This document shows positions 36,607 through 46,300 of a DNA stretch of 64,000 nt, one piece after another. Numbering within the stretch: position 1 is the first letter of the stretch; each line of letters begins with the position of its first letter. The stretch is from Nitrospira sp. Its GTDB lineage: Bacteria > Nitrospirota > Nitrospiria > Nitrospirales > Nitrospiraceae. The stretch covers positions 218,996 to 282,995 of the forward strand of contig JAVYIN010000007.1 of assembly GCA_035968315.1 (NCBI GenBank), written 5' to 3'. The position numbers and the translations under genes are program-made. The notes beneath the pieces are model-generated. The model was not told the origin of the DNA. It made no database searches and saw nothing but the letters and a program-made list of their open reading frames with translations.

Positions 36607-38082
36607 ATGAGGACTCACACGTCGTGGCTTGGGCAGGAGCGGGGCATGGCGCTCTTTGGGGTGATGATTCTGGCCTTGTTGCTGGGGCTCCTGAGTGCGG
36701 TGTTGCTCCAACTGGCCGGGCAGGAACAGTTGAGCGCCAGCGGCGCGAAGGACACCGCGGTGGCGCAGCATGTGGCCGATGCGGCGGCGGACATGGTGAT
36801 GGCCTGGTTTCATGCCCCGCAGGATCGGCCGCCTCAGGTGAGCGCCGTGTTGAGCAAGCGTCAACAGACCTCGACGGGGAGTCCGTCGTTCTTCGATCTT
36901 GCCGGGCGGTCTCAATTTATCGGGACCGTGGATCGTCCGGATCTTGTGCTCGATGCGGCGCAAAGCGCGGATGACCGGCTCCTCAACGATCCCGTGTCCG
37001 GCCTCTTCCGGTCGCTCCAGGATGTGGGTACGGTGCGCAGTCTGAAAGTCTATGCCCCCACGACGCCGGGGCTGTTGAGCACGGTGGACATTGCCGTCGC
37101 CCCGGCGCGCTGGCCCTCGACGCAATATGCGCTGTCGATGCAGTTGGCGGCGATCGATCTTCCGGCGTTGCGAGCGGGCGTGCAGGTCGGCGGCAATCTG
37201 GGATGGCCTCAGAACGGACAGGAATCGGGGGCGCTGGTGCATTGGAGCCGCCTGTCTGTCGGGGGCAATCTGGTGGTGCAGAGGCTGGAGGACATTCCAG
37301 TGCTGACCGCGCTGGCGTCCGTGTCGGGGCAGGGCTATCGCGAGGTGTCGGTTCGCGAAGACCGGTGGTGTGAGATCTGGACCGGAGGCACCGTGCAGGT
37401 CATGCAGCCGCCTGTCGGGGAGAGTCAGTTCCCGCCGCTGCCGATGAATGTGCATGGAAAACAGAATCCCACGCCTGGCGTGCGCCTGGATCGTTGGGGC
37501 TATGAGCAACTGAAACAGATCGCCTTGCGGTACGGCACCTACCTGGCGATCGATCGGAACGGCCTGCTCTATCCGGGTGGGGTGGTCGAGGCAGGGCAGG
37601 GGGTCCCACCCGATGAGTTTTTTCGCTCCGGCTCCGCAGGCGATGCGCGGGGCTTGATCTTCATCGATACGCTGGACCGCACGGCTCCCCGGTCGGATAA
37701 CCTTGGGGTCTTTAGATTGAGCGCGGCGTATACCGAGGCCACACTGGTGGTGCAAGGGCATGTGGTGCTCAGCCCATCCTCCAGCGGGCAGTCATTGTCT
37801 GTTCTGAGCCCCCCGCAACCTGGTCAGACGGACCGCTCTAGCCGGGTGCCTGTGCAGCTGTCGGGGATTCACTTCAACGGCGCGTTGTATGCCGCAGGGG
37901 ATATTACCCTCGAACAGCCCACGCGGGTCTTCGGCGCAGTGGTGGCGGAAGGAACGATTGTGGCGTCCACTCCTGGTGTGACGCTGGAGGTCTGGTACAA
38001 CCACGAGATGAGCCAGGGTTTGTTGCGTGGACTGCCCGTGGTCTTGCGTGCTCCGGGAACATGGAAAGTCCGGTATTCATGA
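36607..38082 (+). CDS. Large minor pseudopilin, PilX/GspK-like
   Basis: 491 residues from ATG 36607, with GAGGAG upstream. N-terminus WLGQERGMALFGVMILALLL has a cleavage Gly at 13 but no Glu at mature +5 (Gly instead), as in tip subunits GspK/PilX. After ~50 residues of helix (AVAQHVADAAADMVMAWFHA) comes a ~400-residue beta-rich domain that I do not recognise, much longer than PilX. By analogy it would cap the pseudopilin tip. Followed after 25 bases by the ATPase gene. Confidence 0.75.
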   Translation: MRTHTSWLGQERGMALFGVMILALLLGLLSAVLLQLAGQEQLSASGAKDTAVAQHVADAAADMVMAWFHAPQDRPPQVSAVLSKRQQTSTGSPSFFDLAGRSQFIGTVDRPDLVLDAAQSADDRLLNDPVSGLFRSLQDVGTVRSLKVYAPTTPGLLSTVDIAVAPARWPSTQYALSMQLAAIDLPALRAGVQVGGNLGWPQNGQESGALVHWSRLSVGGNLVVQRLEDIPVLTALASVSGQGYREVSVREDRWCEIWTGGTVQVMQPPVGESQFPPLPMNVHGKQNPTPGVRLDRWGYEQLKQIALRYGTYLAIDRNGLLYPGGVVEAGQGVPPDEFFRSGSAGDARGLIFIDTLDRTAPRSDNLGVFRLSAAYTEATLVVQGHVVLSPSSSGQSLSVLSPPQPGQTDRSSRVPVQLSGIHFNGALYAAGDITLEQPTRVFGAVVAEGTIVASTPGVTLEVWYNHEMSQGLLRGLPVVLRAPGTWKVRYS

Positions 38083-38107
38083 TGGTGAATCGGGAGAGGA
38101 CACAAAT

Positions 38108-39931
38108 ATGACGACACAGATGTCCAAGGCGTCGGTCAATCATGGGGTGGTTGTTGAACAGATGGTAAGCCTTGTGTGCCGGGCCACACCAGTTCGTTCG
38201 ACGGTGGAGCGGCAGGTGCTTCATCTGCTCGTTCAGCGTGACGTGGTGACGCTGGTGGAGATGGAGGACGTGCTTGAAAGCCTGCGGTTAGGCGAGGGAG
38301 ACCTCGAAGCGGTGCTGCTCGACCAGTACCGAGTGCCCAAGGCCGAATTGGGGGCGGCGCTTGGCGAGGTGTATCAGTGTCCCTATATTCCCTATGAGGA
38401 ACGGACGGTGGTTGATCCAGGACTTTTAAAAAACTTAAGCGTCGATTATCTGCGAAAGAATGCTTGGGTGCCTCTCCAGCGGGAGGGATCGGTCGTGACG
38501 ATTCTGATCGGCCATCCGTCCGATGCGGCCAAGCGCGATGATGTCCGACGGGCTTTTCCTGGGGCGACGATACGGTATGCGGTCGGGTTGCGCCGCGACA
38601 TCGAGCAGTATTTGCTGGCTGCTACCGGTCAGGCTGCTCGGGCCACGCTGACGGACATTCTTGGCGAACTCGTGCGCGAAGCCGGGAACGATCCGGGCGG
38701 TGAGGGGGTGGACTGCGGCATTACGGAGCACGATTCCGCCATCGTCCGGCTGGCGAACCACATCATCGCCGAAGCTCATCGGCTGCAAGCGTCCGATGTG
38801 CACATTGAGCCCTATGCCAATCGGAAGGACACGGCGGTGCGATTCCGCGTCGACGGGACCTGTTTTACCTTTATGCGGATTCCGGCGGCCTGCCGCCGGG
38901 CGATCGTATCACGCCTCAAGATCATGGCCCATCTCGATATCGCGGAGCGCCGCAAACCGCAAGACGGGAAAATCCGATACCGGCTGGCGAAAGATCAAGA
39001 GATTGAGCTGCGTGTGGCCACCTTGCCGACAGCGGGCGGGAATGAGGATGTGGTGATGCGGCTGTTAACGACGAAGGACACGATGGCGCTGGAGGCGATG
39101 GAATGTGCGCCGGAGGTGCTGCGGCACATCACGGATCTCGCCGAGCGCCCCTATGGGATGTTCCTCTGTGTCGGTCCGACGGGAGCGGGGAAAACGACGA
39201 CGTTGCATGCCGTGCTCAAGCACATTAATACCGATGAGCGAAAAATCTGGACGGCGGAGGACCCCATCGAAATCACGCAGGATGGGTTGCGGCAGGTGCA
39301 GATCCATCCGAAGATCGGATTCACCTTTGCGGCGGCCATGCGGTCCTTTCTCCGGGCCGATCCGGACGTCATCATGATCGGCGAAATGCGGGATCGGGAA
39401 ACGGCCGACATTGCGATCGAAGCCTCGCTCACCGGCCATCTGGTGCTCAGTACATTGCACACCAATAGTGCTGCCGAAACCGTGACGCGTTTGTTGGAGA
39501 TGGGGTGCGACGCCTTCAATTTTGCCGATGCCATGTTAGGGGTGTTGGCGCAGCGCCTCTGCAAGCGCCTGTGTTCGTCTTGCAAAGAGGCCTATCAGCC
39601 AACCCAGCAGGAGTACGATGAACTGGTCATGGCCTATGGCGCACATGAGTGGGAACGGTTGGGCTTGAAGAATTCATCGAACATGATGCTCTGGCGAGGG
39701 CGCGGGTGCACGGCCTGCAATCAGAGCGGATTCAAAGGCCGAGTCGCACTCCATGAGCTACTGGTGGGATCGGACGAGATCAAGCGCCTGATCCAAGCCA
39801 AAGCCAGAACCCTGGAGATCGCCAGCCAGGCCATGCGGGAGGGGATGGTCACGTTGCGGCAGCATGGTATCCAAAAAGTCCTGCAGGGTGTCACGACCTA
39901 TCGGCAAGTCCGGTCCGTGGCCATGAAATAG
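38108..39931 (+). CDS. PilB/GspE-family secretion/assembly ATPase
   Basis: 607 residues from ATG 38108. An N-terminal MshEN/T2SSE_N-like region (about 25-140: LGAALGEVYQCPYIPYEER) precedes the ATPase. SDVHIEPYANRKD, Walker A GPTGAGKT (356-363), Asp box IWTAEDPIEI, Walker B DVIMIGEMRDRETADIA (from 420), His box TGHLVLSTLHTNSA, and a tetracysteine zinc motif (LCKRLCSSCKE ... GCTACNQ) are all present. It polymerises pilin or pseudopilin subunits. No platform protein PilC or secretin is in the window. It may serve either pseudopilin set. Confidence 0.9.
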   Translation: MTTQMSKASVNHGVVVEQMVSLVCRATPVRSTVERQVLHLLVQRDVVTLVEMEDVLESLRLGEGDLEAVLLDQYRVPKAELGAALGEVYQCPYIPYEERTVVDPGLLKNLSVDYLRKNAWVPLQREGSVVTILIGHPSDAAKRDDVRRAFPGATIRYAVGLRRDIEQYLLAATGQAARATLTDILGELVREAGNDPGGEGVDCGITEHDSAIVRLANHIIAEAHRLQASDVHIEPYANRKDTAVRFRVDGTCFTFMRIPAACRRAIVSRLKIMAHLDIAERRKPQDGKIRYRLAKDQEIELRVATLPTAGGNEDVVMRLLTTKDTMALEAMECAPEVLRHITDLAERPYGMFLCVGPTGAGKTTTLHAVLKHINTDERKIWTAEDPIEITQDGLRQVQIHPKIGFTFAAAMRSFLRADPDVIMIGEMRDRETADIAIEASLTGHLVLSTLHTNSAAETVTRLLEMGCDAFNFADAMLGVLAQRLCKRLCSSCKEAYQPTQQEYDELVMAYGAHEWERLGLKNSSNMMLWRGRGCTACNQSGFKGRVALHELLVGSDEIKRLIQAKARTLEIASQAMREGMVTLRQHGIQKVLQGVTTYRQVRSVAMK

Positions 39932-40328
39932 GGGGGTGTCGCTGATTCCCAATGTCCCGCCCTCTTCCAGATGGGGCTAAGTAGGAGCTTTATCTGGTCA
40001 GATTTACCTCCATCTTCCCACTCCGTTTTTCCTCGTTAAGTTCAGTTCTTGTAGTTGAGACCCCTCCGGGAATACCAGCCGATAAGCCACGATCGGGGCA
40101 GGTGCAAATACGCGTGAGGAATGGCGGCGCTCCAGCGGCAGCCGAAGTGACGGAAATTGTCGCGCGGTAGTACGGAGAATGTTCGAATCCCTCTAGACTT
40201 AAAAAATGGCTGGCCTAAGAAAACAAAGAGTTAGACGTTCTTGCGGGGTAAAGCATAGCGGCATGCCCTTTGCGACTGAGACAAGCGGCGCGATGGGTGT
40301 GTCAAGCGAGTCAGAGGGGTGCGTGGAG
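39932..40328 (+). other. Long intergenic region before the second pilin set
   Basis: 397 bases without a convincing gene. It presumably carries the promoter and leader of the fimT-pilV-pilW-pilX-pilY1 operon. I looked for c-di-GMP riboswitch features and sigma54 boxes and found neither. A tRNA-like T-loop string (GTTCGAATCCC near 40180) is present but not within a foldable tRNA. Confidence 0.4.
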
Positions 40329-40859
40329 ATGTTCAATTGTCATCTGGTTAGGCGGCTGCAGACGGAGCGTGGGTTTACGCTCATTGAGGTCATGATCGTC
40401 GTGGCCATCATTGGGATCGCCGCCGCGCTGGCCGGGCCTAGTTATACCGAATGGATAGCTCGTTCTCAACTCCGCGAGGCGATCAGTGAGGTGCAGCATC
40501 AGTTGGCGCTAGCGCGGATTACAGCCATGAGTCGCAATACCTCTGTGACCGTCACACTGACTCTGGCGAATGGGTCGTTGGGGATATCGACAACCAATGC
40601 TGCCACAGGGGCCGTTGTATCTGCCACCCAGACGATGAGTACTCCACAAGTTGTGACGTTGAATGTTGGCCCATCGCCAGGGTGGACGTCGATGGCAACG
40701 ACGGCGGTCTCATTCAATTCCATGGGGATGCGAGTTGGAGGGCCTGGAGCGGCGGCGAATCAAGAGCTGGCGCTCGTCAATACGAGAGGGGTGCAGTATG
40801 CACTCAAGGTGACACCTCGAGGCATCGCGAATTGGTGCCCAGATGCGGTGTGTCTATGA
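40329..40859 (+). CDS. fimT: Minor pilin, FimT/GspH type
   Basis: 176 residues from ATG 40329 (GTG 40323 also possible). Cleavage after G15 in [20 protein letters not shown] with Glu at mature +5. [20 protein letters not shown] matches FimT. The globular part is beta-rich with Thr/Asn strands and two Cys near the end (NWCPDAVCL). First gene of the second minor-pilin operon; ATGA overlap with pilV. Base and codon use differ slightly from the first set (more AT). Confidence 0.9.
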   Translation: MFNCHLVRRLQTERGFTLIEVMIVVAIIGIAAALAGPSYTEWIARSQLREAISEVQHQLALARITAMSRNTSVTVTLTLANGSLGISTTNAATGAVVSATQTMSTPQVVTLNVGPSPGWTSMATTAVSFNSMGMRVGGPGAAANQELALVNTRGVQYALKVTPRGIANWCPDAVCL

Positions 40860-41389
40860 ATTCATTCAACTTGAGAATGAGAGAGAAGGCAGGATTGGGG
40901 TTGTGCGATCCATCAGGCTTTACCTTGATTGAGAGCATGGTGGCGATGGCTATTCTTGCAACGGGGCTCTTGGCCTTGGCAGGCATGCAGAGTATTTCGT
41001 TAACGCGCAATGTCGACTCGACGGAACTCACACGTGCAACCAATTTGGCGGCGGACATGATCGAGCGAATCCAGAACAATCGGAATAATGTGGCGCAATA
41101 CGCCATTAACACCGGTAATGCGACGCCATGTCCGCAAAATCCAGTGACGCAAACCATGGCCAAAGGCGATTGCGATCAGTGGGTGCAATTATTGGCAAAT
41201 CCGCAGGCGTCCGGACTGACGAATGTTCGAGGGGTCATTACGGTCCCTCCAGCGCCAGTCGGTGCGCTGAACGTCTTGCTGAATCAGTATCCGGTTACTG
41301 TCACTATTTCATGGACCGGGGCTACGGGAGAAACCAAAGTGGCTCGCCCTAAACAGATCACACTGACAACTGTGATCGCGCCTGAATAA
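40856..41389 (+). CDS. pilV: Type IV pilus modification protein PilV
   Basis: 177 residues. [20 protein letters not shown] gives a cleavage Gly at 21 and Glu at mature +5; [20 protein letters not shown] and [17 protein letters not shown] are the classic PilV helix. A Cys pair (ATPCPQNP ... GDCDQW) may form the known minor-pilin disulfide. Minor pilins prime pilus assembly and link to PilY1. Confidence 0.92.
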   Translation: MNSFNLRMREKAGLGLCDPSGFTLIESMVAMAILATGLLALAGMQSISLTRNVDSTELTRATNLAADMIERIQNNRNNVAQYAINTGNATPCPQNPVTQTMAKGDCDQWVQLLANPQASGLTNVRGVITVPPAPVGALNVLLNQYPVTVTISWTGATGETKVARPKQITLTTVIAPE

Positions 41390-41418
41390 GGATGGGACGG
41401 ATGGCAGGAGTAGGCACC

Positions 41419-42588
41419 ATGCTGAGAGTTCGTGTCATGCGAAAGGACCAGCGAGGAGTGACGCTGGTTGAATTAATGATCGGTGCCGTGGTGGCGTCAC
41501 TGGTAGTGGCGGCGGGATTAGCCATGTTGACGATGTCCGAGAAAGCGATGCGCACCAGTGAACAGACGGTCGACACGCAGCAGAATGTTCGTCTCGCCAT
41601 GGAATTGCTCTCCAGGGACATCAGAATGGCTGGTTATGGACCGATGAGCGGGCCGGTTGGGAATTGCCAGAGCGCTGTTGTGCCGGCGGATCACACGGTC
41701 ACAGGACCGGATCGCGGACCGGACCGCATCAGCCTGGTTGTCCCGGTTGGCAATCCTGTGGGAACGGCAGGCAATCCACCCTGGGTTTTTAATGCCGACA
41801 CAGCGATTAATGCCGGGCCTGGCGGGGCGGTGACCATTATTGCCATGCCATCAGCCGCAGTGGTGAGCAACATGGTGACGGAGGCAGGGGGAAGTCTTAC
41901 CGTGCCTCCGGCGACGGTGTCGATTGGTGGCACTCTGATTGGGACGGTCACGGCGGCCGCCGGCGCCAATCTGACGATCAGTGTGACCGGTCCGCCAATC
42001 GAAGGGCCGATGAAGAAAAATACTCCGGTGTATCTGCTGCAATGCATTACCTATCAAATTATTCCGCCTCCCGATGCTGGAGGGCTGTGTAATGGCCGAT
42101 CGCCGTGTTTGGTGCGAGGAGTGGCCGGCGGCATGACGGCAGGTGTATTGGATTGCACAACGGCGGGAAGCCGGTGCACATCCATTGCCGACGAAATCGA
42201 AGATATTCAGTTTGCCTATGCGTGCGACGGGTGTGTCGCAGGCATCAATAGCGGGACCCCCGATCAGATTATCGATAACCAGGGAGGGGCGGCGGGATTT
42301 GATCAGGCGGATTTTGTCACGAACAATTCATGGGCGGCGGGCATTATGACGCCGGACAAGATTCGGCTGGCGCAAGTGACGGTGGTGGGCCGGCAACGGC
42401 GCGCAGACCAAGGGTTCGGTGAGGCCAACGGGCAAACAAACCAAAGTGTGGCGTTGCAGGTAAGCGATCACCTCCATTCAGATGGCGTGTTTGCCGCGGG
42501 CGACTATACCACGCTGACGCCGCCGTACACCTCGACGCGCCGGCGCCTCCTCACTAAAACCGTGGAGCTGCGCAATCTCAGAAAGTAG
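41419..42588 (+). CDS. pilW: Type IV pilus assembly protein PilW
   Basis: 389 residues from ATG 41419, chosen because CAGGAG lies about 9 bases upstream; ATG 41392 and 41401 are in frame. Cleavage after G13 in DQRGVTLVELMIGAVVA; Glu at mature +5. TVDTQQNVRLAMELLSRDIR and MAGYGP are typical PilW. The globular domain is a long beta-rich fold with several Cys (CNGRSPCLVRG, YACDGC). Minor pilin of the tip-priming complex. Confidence 0.92.
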   Translation: MLRVRVMRKDQRGVTLVELMIGAVVASLVVAAGLAMLTMSEKAMRTSEQTVDTQQNVRLAMELLSRDIRMAGYGPMSGPVGNCQSAVVPADHTVTGPDRGPDRISLVVPVGNPVGTAGNPPWVFNADTAINAGPGGAVTIIAMPSAAVVSNMVTEAGGSLTVPPATVSIGGTLIGTVTAAAGANLTISVTGPPIEGPMKKNTPVYLLQCITYQIIPPPDAGGLCNGRSPCLVRGVAGGMTAGVLDCTTAGSRCTSIADEIEDIQFAYACDGCVAGINSGTPDQIIDNQGGAAGFDQADFVTNNSWAAGIMTPDKIRLAQVTVVGRQRRADQGFGEANGQTNQSVALQVSDHLHSDGVFAAGDYTTLTPPYTSTRRRLLTKTVELRNLRK

Positions 42589-42602
42589 GGAGCGGTAACG
42601 AT

Positions 42603-43250
42603 ATGAGGATGATGCGAGCGGCCTCAGGACAGAGGCAGACAGGGAACGAGCGAGGGATTGCCCTCCTGAGTGTCATGATGGTGATGTTGATCATGACGGT
42701 GCTCGGGATCGGCGCGTTGACGATGACGGGGCTGGAAAATCGTGTCGCCGGATTTGCCAGTTCGATGGAGGCCTCGGCGGCGGCGGCGGAAGCTTGCGTT
42801 CAGACCGGGGTCAAGGTCATTCAGCAAGTGAAGGAGAACGGAGGCGTTGTGCCGACCGCGTTGCTCGATAATCAAACTCCTCCTGGGCCGATTCCTCTGA
42901 GCAATAAGACGCAGTTGGAGTCGGAAATCGGAGCCATTAGTGCAGGGGGCGCTGATACGCCGATTGGCCCGCCGTTTCCGGCCGGACTGACTACTGCAGT
43001 GCCGAATCTCATTCAGACAGTGGGCGCGTATTCCGTTGTCGGCGACATCGACTATCTCTACAACAGGCAGCGGCCTGGAATGGGGGCTGAACGCCACAAT
43101 GCCTATCATGCTGCCTATAGTGGTGCGAATGGCGGTACCGATGTGATGTACCGCGTCGATTGCGTGGCGACAAATGTGACGACGGGGATGAGGAGCCGGC
43201 TAACAGCCGTCTATGCCTGTTTGGAGAATGAGGGTTGTCAGCGAATTTAG
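42603..43250 (+). CDS. pilX: Type IV pilus minor pilin PilX
   Basis: 215 residues. NERGIALLSVMMVMLIMTVL has a cleavage Gly at 18 and lacks Glu at +5, as usual for PilX. GIGALTMTGLENRVAGF and the helix EASAAAAEACVQTG are diagnostic. The C-terminal end HAAYSGANGGTDVMYRVDCV also fits. It precedes pilY1, with a 85-base spacer containing a GGGAGGA ribosome site. Confidence 0.92.
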   Translation: MRMMRAASGQRQTGNERGIALLSVMMVMLIMTVLGIGALTMTGLENRVAGFASSMEASAAAAEACVQTGVKVIQQVKENGGVVPTALLDNQTPPGPIPLSNKTQLESEIGAISAGGADTPIGPPFPAGLTTAVPNLIQTVGAYSVVGDIDYLYNRQRPGMGAERHNAYHAAYSGANGGTDVMYRVDCVATNVTTGMRSRLTAVYACLENEGCQRI

Positions 43251-43335
43251 CGTGCGGGTGTGTACTGACAGAGGTTTGCTCCCCTGAAGGAGCGGCGAAG
43301 TAGCCGGCCCTTCGAGCACCACCGGGAGGATAGCA

Positions 43336-46300
43336 ATGAAGCATATGAATCAATCGACGCGAGGAACGGGCTTCTGGGCGGCTGCGGCTCTCGGTGTATT
43401 GCTGTCGGGCATTCCGGCCGGTGTGTCAGCCCAGAACATGGGAGACTATACCAACTATCCCCTGTTCCTCAGCCAGGCTGTGCCGCCCAATATCTTGTTT
43501 CTCGTGGACATGGGCAATTTCACGCTGGAGGCAGCCTATAGTGGGACAAACCACAAGTATCCGATCTCCTTTAAAACGGGGACTGCTACGGCCTCGAAAT
43601 ATGCTGCTAATGTGACAGTTGATAGCCAGACCGGCGACGATTTGGTGGCGGTAGACAACAGTGGTAGCGCAATCAATACGTCAAATGTGACATCGCCAGC
43701 CGATCTCTTCGTTTCGACCAAATCTTATTACGGCATGTTCGACCCATTGCGTTGTTATACGACCGACAGCAACAGCTTCAATTACGGATCGGTGAAAACG
43801 TCTGTGTCGGCGACGTGTAGTGGATCGTATTGGGATGGCAACTTCCTGAACTGGCTTACTCAGCGCAAAAAGGAAATGATTTATCAGGTGCTCGTGGGCG
43901 GGAAGCCGATCCCTGCCCAAGCCAATGCGGACGGGACGGCCAACAACCTGAATGGCGAGCCCAAGACGGGGGAAAACGGCAGCACCGCCAGTTGCAGCAA
44001 CAATTCCAGCTCCTGCTGGCGTTATGTGAAGTATGTGCCCAATGCCACCTTGAACGGCCGTACCCCGTCGTTGTCGGTGGCCACAGTGAGTCTGTCCGGC
44101 GGCAGCACGGTAAATACAGGCATTATATTCGGGGTCGGAGATGGGAAGCTCTTCGTCAACAACGATGGTACCGCAAGTCCTTTCGATGGAACTACAGGAG
44201 GAGGTTCCCCCAACCATCTTGAGTATGCGTTGGAGGTGGATTTGACGACCGAGCCCAATGTGCCGGCCGCGTCGGGCGCCGCCACGAGTTGCATTGTGGG
44301 CGATCCTGATTACATGGGGCATTTGGCTTGCTACAAGAAAGAACGGTCGCTCGGCCTCTTTCAAACCATGCGCACCGACAATATGCATGTGGGTGTCATG
44401 TTTGTGAATGCGTCCACCGGCCAGGGCGGGAGCCTCCAGTTTTCCTACGATGAGGCGTTTAATTCGTCAGATGTGACCAATATCCGCAATGAACAGGTGG
44501 AGGCTAATTCTCCTATTGCCGAAGCGCTCTACGAAGGCCTGTGCCTGTTCCGCAAGAGCCAGGGGCCTTGTTACAGCAACAGTGGATCGTGGTCGACCGG
44601 GTATAGTTCCGGGGGAATCGGGGCGGTTGGCGACCCCTATTACTTTGCTAGTCTGGGGCAGATGGTCTATTGCGCCAAGTGCTTTGTGCTGATGATCAGC
44701 CCGGGTATAGGCGTGAATGATGGTAATGCACCGAATTTGCAGTCGCCGTTCGGCAATCTCTTTAGCGGAACGAACATTGGCGTGGTGAGCAGTGGAGCCG
44801 CGGGAGATCGGTTGGACGACGTGGCTTATTATGGACGTACGCACGATTTGCGGAGCGATCTTTCCGGGACTCAAAATGCCGTGTTTTATGCGGTTAACGC
44901 CATGGGGGGGCCAACCGGAGCAGCGCTCTTGGCGTCTGCGGCCAAATATGGAGGATTCGAAGACCGCAATAATGACAATGCAGTCGATTTGACCGGCTCC
45001 CAGACCTGTACCTACCCCAGTGGATCGAATCTTGGCAGTGGCTCCAGCACCAGCAACCCGGAATGGGACCTCGATAAGGACTGCGTTCCGGACACGTTTT
45101 ACGATGCGTCCGAGGGCGGCGATCTTGCGGCCCAAATTAATGCCGCGATTGCGGCCATTTTGAAAAAGGCAGCCTCCGGCACCTCGATCTCGGTGCTGGC
45201 GACGTCTTCGACGGGAGAAGGCTCACTTTATCAAGCGTTCTTTTATCCCACGACGTTTGAAGGTGTGAACGAAATCAAGTGGACCGGATTTGTGCAAGGC
45301 CTCTTTGTCGATGGGTTCGGGAATTTGCGAGAGGATCGCAGCCCCGGTGGCCCTCCGGACGGGAAGCTCGTCTATAGCGACGACAACATTGTGGTAACGA
45401 AGAAGGATCCGGTGTCGGGCAATGTCGTGGTGGAGCGGTATCTCGATGTGGCTCCCATGGATGGCCTGCCTGATACGACGACACCCTATGAGACGGTGGG
45501 TTTGCGTGAAATGCAGGGGATCTGGGAGGCCGGGAAAAAACTGGCGTTGCGGGATCTGGGGGCCTCTCCCCGTAACCTCATCACCTGGGTTGATCTTGAC
45601 AATGACGGTGTCGTGGATGTCAACGAGCAGATGGCGTTTAGTACGGGCAATGCCGCGACGCTCAAGCCCTATTTGCGGGCAAGCAGCAGTGGCACGTTTA
45701 CGGCTACCAATATCATCAATTTCATCCATGGCACCCAGGTCACGGGCATGCGGAATCGGGAGGTCACGGTCGACGGTTCGTTGAAGGTGTGGAAGCTCGG
45801 CGATGTGGTGAACTCGAGCCCGACGATCGTCGGTAGTCCGAGAGAGCGATATGACCTGCTGCATGGCGATGCGAGCTATAGTGGTTTCTACAAGCGATGG
45901 GCTAAGAGACGGCAGACGGTGTATGTGGGCGCTAACGACGGGATGCTCCATGCTTTTAATGGTGGCTATTACCACAAGGGCGATGATCCGAATACCAGCG
46001 GAGTCGAGGAGCATGGGTGGTACACCACGGGGCCGGACGATAACTCAACAGGGCCGGATGTTGGCAAAGAGTTGTGGGGATTCATTCCCTACGCCTTACT
46101 GCCGCAACTGATCTGGTATACCCAAACGAATTATACGCATGTCTCGTACGTGGATTTGCAGCCACGGATTACGGATGTGCCGATCTTTACGGAGGAGTCG
46201 GCCTGCGGCGGCGGAACGACTCCGACCGCGCTCGGGTGTATTCATCCCGGTGGGTGGGGAACGATCGCGATCGTCGGGCTGCGGTTCGGCGGCAGTTGCG

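Noticed and set aside
39990-40200. Possible c-di-GMP or other riboswitch before the second pilin operon
   Set aside because: No conserved core strings or pairing of known classes could be found.
40170-40200. tRNA-like T-loop string GTTCGAATCCC
   Set aside because: No anticodon arm or acceptor stem can be folded around it.
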